Assembly (NCBI GenBank): GCA_017506845.1
Contig: JAFVMP010000191.1
Span: 1-11,384 of the forward strand
Reading direction: 5' to 3'
DNA length: 11,384 bases
From: Campylobacter sp.
GTDB taxonomy: Bacteria > Campylobacterota > Campylobacteria > Campylobacterales > Campylobacteraceae
The notes beneath the pieces were generated by a model. That model saw only the letters and a list, made by a program, of their open reading frames with translations. It ran no database searches and was not told where the DNA came from. The position numbers and the translations under genes were made by a program. Positions 1 through 6,922 of the stretch are shown here, piece by piece (position 1 is the stretch's first letter; each line of letters opens with the position of its first letter).

Positions 1-285
1 CAAGGCAGAGTAATAGCGATATTTCCAGAAGGCACTCGTAGTAATGGTGATAAAATTTTAAAATTTAAAAGCGGTGCAAATATTATTGCTAATAAGCTAA
101 ATTTAGTCGTTCAGCCAGTACTTATAATTGGCTCTAGAAAGATTATTGATAGCAAGAGTATAAGCGTAAATTCTGGCACTGTTAAGATTATTTATATGGA
201 TATTGTAAATACAAGTGATGAGAAGTGGCTAGAAAATACTAGAGAAAAAATGCAAACTCTACTAGAAGATAATTTGAATAAATAA
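1..285 (+). CDS. plsC: 1-acyl-sn-glycerol-3-phosphate acyltransferase (PlsC-type), 3' end only
   Basis: The window opens inside this gene; the last 94 codons are present, read in frame from base 1 to a TAA at 283-285. The visible part holds IFPEGTRS at about residues 7-14 of the fragment, the conserved acyl-acceptor-binding block of the PlsC/LPLAT family, followed by FKSGA and a QPVLII stretch resembling the later conserved block. The NHxxxxD catalytic block would lie upstream, outside the window. In the family, the enzyme acylates lysophosphatidic acid to phosphatidic acid at the inner membrane, an early step of phospholipid synthesis. The stop codon overlaps the AAGG ribosome-binding site of the next gene (284-287), so the two are probably co-transcribed and translationally coupled. 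A related lysophospholipid acyltransferase cannot be excluded without the N-terminal half. Confidence 0.85.
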   Translation, partial: QGRVIAIFPEGTRSNGDKILKFKSGANIIANKLNLVVQPVLIIGSRKIIDSKSISVNSGTVKIIYMDIVNTSDEKWLENTREKMQTLLEDNLNK

Positions 286-293
286 GGCTAAAA

Positions 294-902
294 ATGTTAG
301 AAAATATTATAAGTTATCTAGTTGAACTAGTAGCTGATTGGGGATATTTAGGGATATTTTTATTAATGGCTTTAGAGAGTAGCTTTTTTCCTTTTCCTAG
401 CGAGGTAGTTATGATTCCAGCTGGTTATTTAGTTTATACTGGGCAGATGAATTTATATATGGCATTTGGTGCTGGAGCGTTTGGGAGTCTTGCTGGGGCG
501 CTTTTTAACTACTATCTATGCTACTTTTTAGGTAGGCCATTTATAGCAAAATATGGTAAATATGTAGGAATTACCGATGAAAAAATGGCTAAATTTGAGA
601 GCTTTTTTAACCATTATGGAGAAATTTCTACATTTAATTGCCGTTTAATTCCTGGAATTAGACAATATATTAGCCTACCTGCTGGTCTAGCTAAGATGAA
701 TATATTTACTTTTAGTCTTTATACTACACTTGGGGCTGGAATTTGGGTTGCAATTTTGCTAGCTATAGGCTACTATATCGGCGATCAAAAAGAGCTAATC
801 AAAGAGTATTTAACACAAATTACCATCTATCTACTCTTAGTAGTAGGATTAATTACTGCTATTTACATATATCTACATAGAAGAAAGTCGCGTAAGAGAT
901 GA
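294..902 (+). CDS. DedA-family inner-membrane protein (VTT domain)
   Basis: A 202-residue hydrophobic protein of normal length for the DedA (SNARE-associated/VTT) family. Family signatures visible are the acidic Glu28 followed by PFPSE at 33-37 and an AG pair at 43-44, a GR at 80-81, and R117 with the re-entrant-loop signature PGIRQYISLPAG at about 120-131, then a hydrophobic helix (about 147-162) and a basic tail (RRKSRKR). DedA proteins are proton-dependent membrane proteins; several have been shown to be undecaprenyl-phosphate or phospholipid translocases, but the substrate of this one cannot be read from sequence. The ATG has AAGG at 284-287 with 6-nt spacing. Its TGA overlaps the next gene's ATG (ATGA at 899-902). 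The position after an acyltransferase gene is consistent with an envelope-lipid role, which is inference. Confidence 0.88.
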   Translation: MLENIISYLVELVADWGYLGIFLLMALESSFFPFPSEVVMIPAGYLVYTGQMNLYMAFGAGAFGSLAGALFNYYLCYFLGRPFIAKYGKYVGITDEKMAKFESFFNHYGEISTFNCRLIPGIRQYISLPAGLAKMNIFTFSLYTTLGAGIWVAILLAIGYYIGDQKELIKEYLTQITIYLLLVVGLITAIYIYLHRRKSRKR

Positions 903-1804
903 TTGTATATCCACTATTTTCAATGTTTATATTGTTATTTAGTGGATATCTTGCTAAAAGAGTTAGGATTATCTCACCAAATAGTGCTATAGTATTTTTA
1001 GATTTTGTACTTTGGTTTGCCTTACCTGCTTTAATATTTGATAAGGTCTATCATCTAAATATCGATACTACATTAATAAGCGTGATAATTACTGGATTTT
1101 TCTCATCATTTTTTGCTGCTTTTGTAGCTGTTAGCGTTGGAATAATGCTTAAATTTACACGCCCTACTTTAGCTAGTATAGCCTTGCTTAGTCTATTTGG
1201 CAATACCTTATTTATCGGTATTCCTATTACTCAAGGACTTTATGGGCAAAGTGCAATAAATGATGTTATATTTTATGATCAAATTGTTACTGCTTTACCT
1301 ATTAGCATACTAGGGCCATTAATACTTAGTTTTGGCGCACCTACAAGAGTATCAATTATCCAAAATAGTATAAAAATAATTAAATTCCCTCCATTTATAG
1401 CTCTTAGTTTGGCTCTTATTTTAAAAAATTTCAATCTTCCAGAGATTATTTTTGATCCTCTTAGAATGTTCTCAAATAGCGTTATACCAGTAGCACTTTT
1501 TGCTGTTGGAATGAAGCTTGGATTTAATAGCATCAAAAGCTCATATAAAAGCTGTTCTATAGTAATTGGAGCTAAGATGATATTGGCTCCAATTATATTT
1601 TTACTAATTGCTAAGGCTTTTGGTTTTGAGATAAATCAAAAATGGATAATAGGCCTAATAGAGGTTGCAACACCGCCAATGGTTTTAGCAAGTGCAATGA
1701 TATTAAAGGCGAATTTAGATTCTAATTTAGCTATATCAGCAGTAGCTATTGGAATGATAACACTATTTTTTACCATGCCAACGCTATATCTTATCGCTAC
1801 TTAA
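899..1804 (+). CDS. AEC-family transporter (auxin efflux carrier/MdcF-like permease)
   Basis: A 301-residue, very hydrophobic protein with about ten predicted membrane segments arranged as two similar halves, as in the AEC (PF03547) family. Recognisable stretches are the N-terminal SGYLAKRVRIISPNSA and LWFALPALIF (first half), GNTLFIGIPI in the middle, and VATPPMVLASAMI near the C-terminus, with helix-breaking prolines of the type seen in this transporter fold. Bacterial members are linked to export or uptake of small organic acids such as malate or malonate; the substrate here is unknown. Translation probably depends on coupling to the DedA gene, since the start overlaps its stop and only a weak AAGAG precedes it. 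The 3' end runs 8 bp into the convergent fliP gene, with no obvious terminator between them. Confidence 0.88.
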   Translation: MIVYPLFSMFILLFSGYLAKRVRIISPNSAIVFLDFVLWFALPALIFDKVYHLNIDTTLISVIITGFFSSFFAAFVAVSVGIMLKFTRPTLASIALLSLFGNTLFIGIPITQGLYGQSAINDVIFYDQIVTALPISILGPLILSFGAPTRVSIIQNSIKIIKFPPFIALSLALILKNFNLPEIIFDPLRMFSNSVIPVALFAVGMKLGFNSIKSSYKSCSIVIGAKMILAPIIFLLIAKAFGFEINQKWIIGLIEVATPPMVLASAMILKANLDSNLAISAVAIGMITLFFTMPTLYLIAT

Positions 1805-2531
1805 AACTTGCTACAAGATTTCCTACTAAAAGATTCCACCCATCTACAAGAACAAAAATAAGCAACTTAAACGGCAAAGATATCATTACAGGCGGGAGCA
1901 TCATCATACCCATAGCCATTAATACAGAACTAACTACCATATCAATCACCAAAAATGGCAAATATAGCAAAAATCCTATCTCAAAAGCCGTCTTTAACTC
2001 ACTAATAATAAATGCTGGCGCTGCAATGGTAAAAGGCACATCATCTATAGTAGTAGGATTTGGTAGCTCACGAATCCTATAAAATAGAGCCAAATCTTTC
2101 TCTCTAGTGTTGCGAATCATAAATTCCTTAAATGGCTTTGACCCACGCTCAAAGGCTTCTTGATAGCTAATTTGTTCATCTAAATATGGCTTTATACCTT
2201 GTTCATAACTTTGTTTAGCTACTGGTTCCATAATAAAAAATGTCAAAATTAAAGCCAAAGATATAAGTACATTAGTAGGTGGCATTTGCTGCGTACCCAT
2301 TGCCTGTCGTAAAAATGAAAAAACAATTACTAAGCGTAAAAAGCTAGTCATAACAAAAATAAGCGACGGTGCAAGAGCAAGTAGAGTAAGAACTACAAGG
2401 ACATTTAAACTCGTTACTAGTTGCTGTGGTGTATCTGGCGCACTTAGACTAAGATTCATCGTAGGCACAGTAACTGTATCAGCACCAAAACTAGAAGCAA
2501 ATATCAAAAATAATAGACCCAAAAATCTCAA
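1797..2531 (-). CDS. fliP: flagellar type III export gate protein FliP
   Basis: A 244-residue protein of the FliP/SctR family (PF00813), of normal length. It begins with a cleavable signal peptide (about residues 1-17, ending SSFGA), which is characteristic of FliP. The family signature is seen around residues 60-105: the conserved SFLRLVIVFSFLRQA segment, then GTQQMPPTNVLISLALILTFFIMEPV. The C-terminal half carries DMVVSSVLMAMGMMMLPPVMISLPFKLLIFVLVDGW, also highly conserved. With FliQ and FliR, FliP forms the export gate in the inner membrane of the flagellar basal body. The start is a TTG at 2531-2529, preceded at 5-nt spacing by a strong AAGGGGA (2543-2537); it is the start that keeps the signal peptide intact. 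The gene lies alone, 226 bp downstream of lon, without fliQ or fliR beside it in this window. Confidence 0.97.
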   Translation of the reverse strand: MRFLGLLFLIFASSFGADTVTVPTMNLSLSAPDTPQQLVTSLNVLVVLTLLALAPSLIFVMTSFLRLVIVFSFLRQAMGTQQMPPTNVLISLALILTFFIMEPVAKQSYEQGIKPYLDEQISYQEAFERGSKPFKEFMIRNTREKDLALFYRIRELPNPTTIDDVPFTIAAPAFIISELKTAFEIGFLLYLPFLVIDMVVSSVLMAMGMMMLPPVMISLPFKLLIFVLVDGWNLLVGNLVASFK

Positions 2532-2555
2532 AAAAATCCCCTTTAAATAAGGATA

Positions 2556-2561
2556 ATTCTA
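2556..2561 (-). promoter_or_regulatory. candidate -10 element of a fliP promoter
   Basis: Read on the minus strand the hexamer is TAGAAT, 25 bp upstream of the TTG start. This would place transcription start near base 2549 and give a leader of about 18 nt that contains the AAGGGGA site. A second TATAAT lies further upstream at 2609-2604. Campylobacter sigma-70 promoters typically have a good -10 with T-rich upstream DNA and no -35, which fits either, so the choice is uncertain. Confidence 0.35.
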
Positions 2562-2629
2562 CATTAAATTTAATTAAAGGCTAATAAAATATATTAAATT
2601 ATCATTATAAATCATAGCTAACATATTGG

Positions 2630-2657
2630 TTTTAAGAGCCTAAAATGACTCTTAAAA
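2630..2657. terminator. 9-bp inverted repeat downstream of lon, possible terminator or leader hairpin
   Basis: TTTTAAGAG at 2630-2638 is exactly complementary to CTCTTAAAA at 2649-2657, with a 10-nt loop. It lies 101-128 bp beyond the lon stop and about 100 bp before the fliP start. No U-run follows on the minus strand, so intrinsic termination would be weak. It could equally be a leader structure or an AT-rich operator. Confidence 0.4.
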
Positions 2658-2757
2658 TAAAATAGTTTAATACTATCCTTGATAATTAGCCAACCTAAAA
2701 ACCACTGACTTTTTATTGTATTTATACTTTATATACTTAACTTCGTATAAGCAATAT

Positions 2758-5127
2758 TTATTTGACTAAAGCAACTTTTAAAACTTCAGTAATATCTTCA
2801 ACGCCAATTATCTCCATATTATCTCTTACTTGTTGCGGGATATCTTTTAAGTCTCGGTCATAATTTTTAAGCGGTATTATTGCTTTTTTTACTCCAGCTT
2901 TATATGCAGCAATTAGTTTCTCTTTTAAGCCGCCAATTGGTAATACCTTGCCACTTAGTGTAATCTCACCAGTCATTGCTACATCGCTATAGATTGGCGT
3001 ATCACTTAAAATTGAAGCAATTACAGTAGTCATTGTTATTCCAGCACTTGGTCCATCCTTTGGCGTAGCACCCTCTGGAACATGAATATGCAAATCATAA
3101 CTATCATAAACTGCCATATCTATGCCATCTTTATCTTTTTGAATTAAATTTTTTGGAATACAAATTTCACCCTTATCTATAAGGCTTTTTACAAGGCTAA
3201 AAGCTATCGTAGCAGACTCTTTCATTACATCGCCAAGCTGACCTGTAATTTGCATAGCGCCCTTGCCTTTTATCTTTAATACTTCAATTTTTAACACATC
3301 TCCGCCAACTGCTGTCCAGGCTAATCCATTTGCGATACCAATCTCATTTTTGCCACTTATAACTGTGATTTCAAAAACCTTTTTATCTAGATAATTTTCT
3401 AAATTTTTAGTAGTTATAGATATCTTTTTTGTCTGTTCGCTCAATATTTCAAGCGCGGATTTACGCAAAATATCAGCTATTCTATGGCGTAAATTTCTTA
3501 CCCCACTCTCTCTAGTATAGTCGCTAATTAGTAGATTTAAAGCATCTTTTTTAATTGCTACCTCGCTACTTTTTAACCCATGTTTTTTAAGCTCATTAGG
3601 CCATAAATATCGCTTTGCTATCTCAAATTTTTCTTGTGGCGTATAGCTATTTAGCCAGATAAATTCCATTCTATCACGAAGTGGAGCCGGTATAGCACTA
3701 GCATCATTTGCTGTTGCTATAAATATTATCTTACTTAAATCTATATGAAAATTTAGATAATAATCTCTAAATTTACTATTTTGTTCAGGATCTAATATCT
3801 CAAGTAATACAGCAGTTGGATCACCCTTATATGAGCGTGCTACCTTGTCAATCTCATCTAATACCACCACTGGATTCATACTTTTGGCTTCGATTAGACC
3901 CTGAACAATTCGCCCAGGCATTGCCCCTATATATGTTCTGCGATGACCTCTTAACTCATTAACATCTTCAAGCCCACCAAGTGCAATTCGCACTAATTCC
4001 CTTTTTAAAGCATTTGAGATTGAGTTTGCTAAGCTTGTCTTACCAATTCCAGGAGGTCCTACAAAACATAAAATTGCTCCTTTATTATCTTCAAGCCCCC
4101 TGCTATGCAAAAGCTCCTTAAGTCCAAAATACTCCACAATTCTGCTTTTTGGCTTTTCAAGTCCAAAATGGTCGCTATCTAACTCTTTTTGAACATCTTT
4201 TACCGTGAGTTTTTTGGTGCTAAATTTACCAAATGGCATATCAAGCGCCCAGTCTAAATAGCTACTAGTCATACTAGATTCTGCACTATCAGTATGCATT
4301 TTGCTTAGTTTTGAGATATTTTTTTCTATCTCTTTATAAGCATCATCACTCATAAATTTACGCCCAGCCTCAAGCTTATTTCTATACTGTGTTATTTGAG
4401 CCTCTTTATCTAAATCCATTCCTAGCTCACGCTGAATTTCTTTTAATTGCTCTTTTAAGAAATACTCTTTATTTGCTCTATCTAGCTTGGAGCTTACCTT
4501 GCTTTTTATCTCTTTTTGAAGTTTATTTGTTTCAATTTGCGCATTTAAATATTCTATGATATCTAGTATTTTTTGTTCTAAATTTAGCTGGGTAAAAAAC
4601 CCATATGCTATATCCTTTTTAAGATGCAATGCACTACAAACCAAATCACAAACCCTACTAGCATCCGAGCTATCATCAATAGCACGAAGCAGATCAGGTG
4701 GAAAGAAGTGATTTAGCAAGCTTAAGCTTTTTACGCTCTCTTTTAACACATTTAGACCTGCTTCGATTTTACTTGATTCAAACTCTTCTAATCCAACACT
4801 TTGGATTTGAGCAATTAGCGGATCACTACTTATAGGTTGTGTAATCTTGCCACGGCTTAATCCTTGAAATAAAATTTTCACTCTGCCATCAGGCATTGCC
4901 ACACGACGCATTACATTACCAATTACTCCATATTCATAAATAGATTCAAAATCTCTCTCTCCAGAATGTGCGAGCTTAGAACACACTACCATAACCGCAC
5001 TACTATCATTAATTGCCATATCTAACGCTTTTATATTTTTTTCATCACTTAAAAATATTGGCGTAATCATAAACGGGTATAAAAATAGCTCATCTTCAAC
5101 TATAATAGGTAAATTTGCAAAACTCAT
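2758..5127 (-). CDS. lon: ATP-dependent endopeptidase La (Lon protease)
   Basis: Full-length LonA of 789 residues. Order of domains: N-terminal substrate domain (about 5-200; LPIIVEDELFLYPFMITPIF), a coiled-coil linker (about 200-280), an AAA+ module with Walker A GPPGIGKT (about 357-364) and Walker B VVVLDEID (about 420-427), then the protease domain with catalytic Ser in PKDGPSAG (about 694) and catalytic Lys in GGLKEK (about 737). The 43-residue Ser-Lys spacing equals that of E. coli Lon. Lon is a cytoplasmic hexamer that degrades misfolded and selected regulatory proteins. I chose the ATG at 5127-5125. An in-frame GTG directly before it (5130-5128) would lie only 3 nt from the AGGA at 5137-5134, whereas the ATG has 6-nt spacing. 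The gene follows bamD closely and shares its transcript; no separate heat-shock operator was seen. Confidence 0.97.
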   Translation of the reverse strand: MSFANLPIIVEDELFLYPFMITPIFLSDEKNIKALDMAINDSSAVMVVCSKLAHSGERDFESIYEYGVIGNVMRRVAMPDGRVKILFQGLSRGKITQPISSDPLIAQIQSVGLEEFESSKIEAGLNVLKESVKSLSLLNHFFPPDLLRAIDDSSDASRVCDLVCSALHLKKDIAYGFFTQLNLEQKILDIIEYLNAQIETNKLQKEIKSKVSSKLDRANKEYFLKEQLKEIQRELGMDLDKEAQITQYRNKLEAGRKFMSDDAYKEIEKNISKLSKMHTDSAESSMTSSYLDWALDMPFGKFSTKKLTVKDVQKELDSDHFGLEKPKSRIVEYFGLKELLHSRGLEDNKGAILCFVGPPGIGKTSLANSISNALKRELVRIALGGLEDVNELRGHRRTYIGAMPGRIVQGLIEAKSMNPVVVLDEIDKVARSYKGDPTAVLLEILDPEQNSKFRDYYLNFHIDLSKIIFIATANDASAIPAPLRDRMEFIWLNSYTPQEKFEIAKRYLWPNELKKHGLKSSEVAIKKDALNLLISDYTRESGVRNLRHRIADILRKSALEILSEQTKKISITTKNLENYLDKKVFEITVISGKNEIGIANGLAWTAVGGDVLKIEVLKIKGKGAMQITGQLGDVMKESATIAFSLVKSLIDKGEICIPKNLIQKDKDGIDMAVYDSYDLHIHVPEGATPKDGPSAGITMTTVIASILSDTPIYSDVAMTGEITLSGKVLPIGGLKEKLIAAYKAGVKKAIIPLKNYDRDLKDIPQQVRDNMEIIGVEDITEVLKVALVK

Positions 5128-5135
5128 CACTCGTC

Positions 5136-5783
5136 CTATTCAAATGGAATCATATACCAAGGCAATTTGGCTTTAGTTGAATTAATATCATTTAGTGGTG
5201 AAATATCAATTCTATCTTGATAAATTGCTGCTGAATCATCTTTATCTAATCTATTGTATAGTTCATAAATATCAATATTTAAATAATATTCAGCCAGTCT
5301 AAATTTAACCAACATAGTCTCTAATAGTGGCTTATATTGAGTATTTGGATAATTTTTTAAGAATTCATTAATCTGCGAAATACTATCTTGAACCAACTTT
5401 TGATTGCGATTTGGCTTGCTAAATGAATCAAAATTTGCTTTTATCTTTAGATATTGGATATATTCTATGCTATCTTTTGTACCATATTTTTTGATATATT
5501 CATCTAGGTAGAAGTTAGCCATCTTATACTCTCCTTCATCTACATGAGCATTTGCCATAATTACTAAAATTTGCTCTAAATACGGGCTTGCTACATGCTC
5601 ACTAGCAAATGATATATAGTGCTTATCTGCTGATTCTAGGTCTGCATCTTTGATATCATTTAAAATTTGATTATACCATTGATCTGGAGTAAGATTATAT
5701 AGTTCATTATCTTTTTTTGCACCACAACCTGCTAATAAAGCCAAAGACAAAGCCAAAATAGCAGATTTGAATTTTATATTCAT
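5136..5783 (-). CDS. bamD: outer membrane assembly lipoprotein BamD (YfiO)
   Basis: A 215-residue lipoprotein. The signal peptide (residues 1-19) ends in the lipobox LLAGC, so Cys20 would be lipidated. The mature part is helical with tetratricopeptide-like repeats: YNQILNDIKDADLESADKHYISF, an AHVDEGEYKMANFYLDEYIKKYG segment at about 78-101, and a later INEFLKNYPNTQYKPLLETMLVKFRLAEYYL segment, matching BamD proteins. BamD is the essential periplasm-facing partner of BamA in the machine that inserts beta-barrel proteins into the outer membrane. The ATG at 5783 has AAGGA at 5794-5790 with 6-nt spacing. Its TAG stop (5138-5136) overlaps the lon ribosome-binding site, so lon translation is probably coupled. 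bamD, lon and a divergent fliW form a neighbourhood also known from C. jejuni (Cj1073c-Cj1075). Confidence 0.93.
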   Translation of the reverse strand: MNIKFKSAILALSLALLAGCGAKKDNELYNLTPDQWYNQILNDIKDADLESADKHYISFASEHVASPYLEQILVIMANAHVDEGEYKMANFYLDEYIKKYGTKDSIEYIQYLKIKANFDSFSKPNRNQKLVQDSISQINEFLKNYPNTQYKPLLETMLVKFRLAEYYLNIDIYELYNRLDKDDSAAIYQDRIDISPLNDINSTKAKLPWYMIPFE

Positions 5784-5814
5784 TAATTTTCCTTCATCTG
5801 ATTAAAATTTGGTG

Positions 5815-5823
5815 ATTATAGCA
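5815..5823 (-). promoter_or_regulatory. extended -10 promoter of bamD-lon
   Basis: On the minus strand 5823-5815 reads TGC followed by TATAAT, a perfect extended -10 element. Transcription would start near 5808, about 25 nt before the bamD ATG. T-rich DNA lies upstream, as usual for Campylobacter sigma-70 promoters. It is the only strong promoter seen ahead of bamD, so it probably serves lon too. Confidence 0.7.
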
Positions 5824-5887
5824 ATATTTTGGTAAATTTATGCGTTATAAGAAAAAATTTTATAAATTACGCTCAAACCCTATGAAT

Positions 5888-5909
5888 TTGGAACAAAAAA
5901 TGCTACAAT
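5888..5909 (+). promoter_or_regulatory. fliW promoter region: sigma-54 -24/-12 overlapping an extended -10
   Basis: TTGGAAC (5888-5894) and ATGCT (5900-5904) give GG at 5890-5891 and GC at 5902-5903, exactly 10 nt apart, the geometry of a sigma-54 (RpoN) promoter. The same bases continue as TGC-TACAAT (5901-5909), a good extended -10 for sigma-70. Either reading predicts a start near 5915, about 25 nt before the fliW GTG. Which sigma factor is used cannot be told from sequence. Confidence 0.55.
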
Positions 5910-5939
5910 ACGACAAACCCAATTTTTAAGGAGAGTAAA

Positions 5940-6329
5940 GTGAAATTTTCTGTTAAAAACCCTATCCCTGGATTTGAAAACATCAAAGAGGTTGAGATAA
6001 CTAAAATTGATGATTTCTTTGTTAAAATGCAAGATGTAGATAGTCAAACATCTTTTACTATGATTAATCCATATGCGCTTCGCCCAGAATATGAATTTGA
6101 TATTCCAACTCCATACAAAAATTTACTAGAGATCACTGATGAGTCTCAGTTAGAACTTTATACTATCGTTGCGCTAAGCAGTCCAATCGAAGAATCAACT
6201 GTTAATTTCTTAGCACCAGTTCTTTGCAATACAACATCTGGAACACTAGCACAAATCGTTTTAGACAACCGCTACTATCCAAATTTTGGTCAAGCAGAAA
6301 AAATCAGCAACTACGTTCAAAAACAGTAA
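5940..6329 (+). CDS. fliW: flagellar assembly factor FliW
   Basis: A 129-residue protein of normal FliW length (PF02623), recognised by GFENIKEVEITKID near the N-terminus, the SFTMINPYALRPEYEFDIP stretch (about 39-57), and the conserved VNFLAPVLCNTTSGTLAQIVLDNRYYP stretch (about 88-114). FliW binds the RNA-binding regulator CsrA as a non-competitive antagonist and also binds flagellin. In Campylobacter this makes flagellin mRNA translation respond to the amount of unexported flagellin in the cytoplasm. The start is GTG, supported by AAGGAG at 5928-5933 with 6-nt spacing. It is transcribed divergently from bamD. A possible RpoN promoter upstream would fit flagellar regulation. The pseudopilin cluster follows after a 35-bp gap containing a hairpin. 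Confidence 0.96.
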   Translation: MKFSVKNPIPGFENIKEVEITKIDDFFVKMQDVDSQTSFTMINPYALRPEYEFDIPTPYKNLLEITDESQLELYTIVALSSPIEESTVNFLAPVLCNTTSGTLAQIVLDNRYYPNFGQAEKISNYVQKQ

Positions 6330-6339
6330 TTTGCTTATA

Positions 6340-6357
6340 GTGGCTCATTTGAGCCAC
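6340..6357 (+). terminator. hairpin between fliW and the pseudopilin genes (weak terminator or attenuator)
   Basis: GTGGCTC at 6340-6346 pairs perfectly with GAGCCAC at 6351-6357 around an ATTT loop. The stem starts 11 nt after the fliW stop and ends 7 nt before the next ATG. Only ATCTATT follows, not a U-run, so complete termination is doubtful. It may reduce read-through, protect the fliW 3' end, or affect initiation of the next gene. Confidence 0.55.
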
Positions 6358-6364
6358 ATCTATT

Positions 6365-6922
6365 ATGCGTTACGCCTTTTCATCTTTGGAGCTTATTTTA
6401 TCAATTATTATTGTAGCTATTGCACTATCGTCGCTTCCATCAATTTTACAAATTTCAGTTAAAAGCATAAATGATACTATATTATCTGAGGCGGTTACAG
6501 CTAGTTATACTAAACTATCAAATATTGTTGCTCATCCATGGAATGATGCTATTAGCCCTAGTTTAGCTCAGCCAATTTATTATAGTAGTGAGTTACCATT
6601 AAATTCTCTTACTAGTAGAGTAATATCTAAAATTACGCCAAATAAAATCAACACTGCCAAAAATAGCATTAATGGCTTTAATGGTGATAGTGGGCTATTA
6701 AAACCTGGAGTAGATTCAAAAAATTTATTAAATTTAGAGTATGCTATTAGTGTTGGATTTATAAATGATTTTAAATTTACTACAAATACTACAAATAATC
6801 CAACTGATGCTATTGTTATAAAGCTTACAACCAAAGCAAATACTAAGCCTATTATACTTTATAGTTATAGCTATAATATTGGCGAACCGCTAATAAGAAG
6901 CTTAATAATTCCATCGCCATGA
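6365..6922 (+). CDS. pseudopilin-like protein, GspI/PilV type (CtsT neighbourhood)
   Basis: A 185-residue protein with a class III (prepilin) N-terminus. The leader is very short, MRYA, with predicted cleavage between Ala4 and Phe5; the mature end FSSLELILSIIIVAIALSSLPSIL keeps the conserved Glu at mature position 5. The start of the helix resembles PilV/GspI minor pilins, followed by a globular domain with no Cys. Such proteins form the tip of type II secretion or competence pseudopili. In C. jejuni the transformation gene ctsT lies just downstream of fliW (with proC between), so a DNA-uptake role is a reasonable inference, but orthology to CtsT is not proven here. The ATG is the only usable start (in-frame TGA at 6350-6352), and no Shine-Dalgarno sequence precedes it. 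The stop overlaps the next start as ATGA. Confidence 0.75.
   Translation: MRYAFSSLELILSIIIVAIALSSLPSILQISVKSINDTILSEAVTASYTKLSNIVAHPWNDAISPSLAQPIYYSSELPLNSLTSRVISKITPNKINTAKNSINGFNGDSGLLKPGVDSKNLLNLEYAISVGFINDFKFTTNTTNNPTDAIVIKLTTKANTKPIILYSYSYNIGEPLIRSLIIPSP

Larger units (their letters stand above)
2532..2757. other. AT-rich spacer between lon and fliP
   Basis: This 226-bp gap is the longest non-coding stretch of the window. It holds a 9-bp perfect inverted repeat (2630-2657), a weaker 5-bp one (2662-2676), a likely fliP promoter and the fliP ribosome-binding site. No open reading frame with a credible start and ribosome-binding site was seen on either strand, and no tRNA-like fold. Confidence 0.6.

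Noticed and set aside
1279..1536. Minus-strand open frame inside the AEC permease gene, and similar frames at 6580-6834, 7296-7511, 7700-7888, 8332-8541, 8875-9102 and 10981-11193
   Set aside because: Each lies opposite a well-supported gene, shows no recognisable domain, and is explained as a shadow frame.
1807..1817. Small hairpin CTTG/CAAG at the end of fliP as a terminator
   Set aside because: The stem is only 4 bp and lies within coding sequence; too weak to call.
2662..2676. ATAGT/ACTAT inverted repeat in the lon-fliP gap
   Set aside because: A 5-bp AT-rich stem is expected by chance in DNA of this composition.
2738..2749. TAACTTCGTATA resembles one arm of a loxP site
   Set aside because: The opposite arm and the spacer are absent and no recombinase or phage gene is nearby; a 12-base chance match in AT-rich DNA.
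5909..5916. Possible sigma-28 (FliA) -10 element before fliW
   Set aside because: TACGACAA matches GCCGATAA poorly and no TAAAG-like -35 lies at the right distance; the sigma-54 and extended -10 readings fit better.
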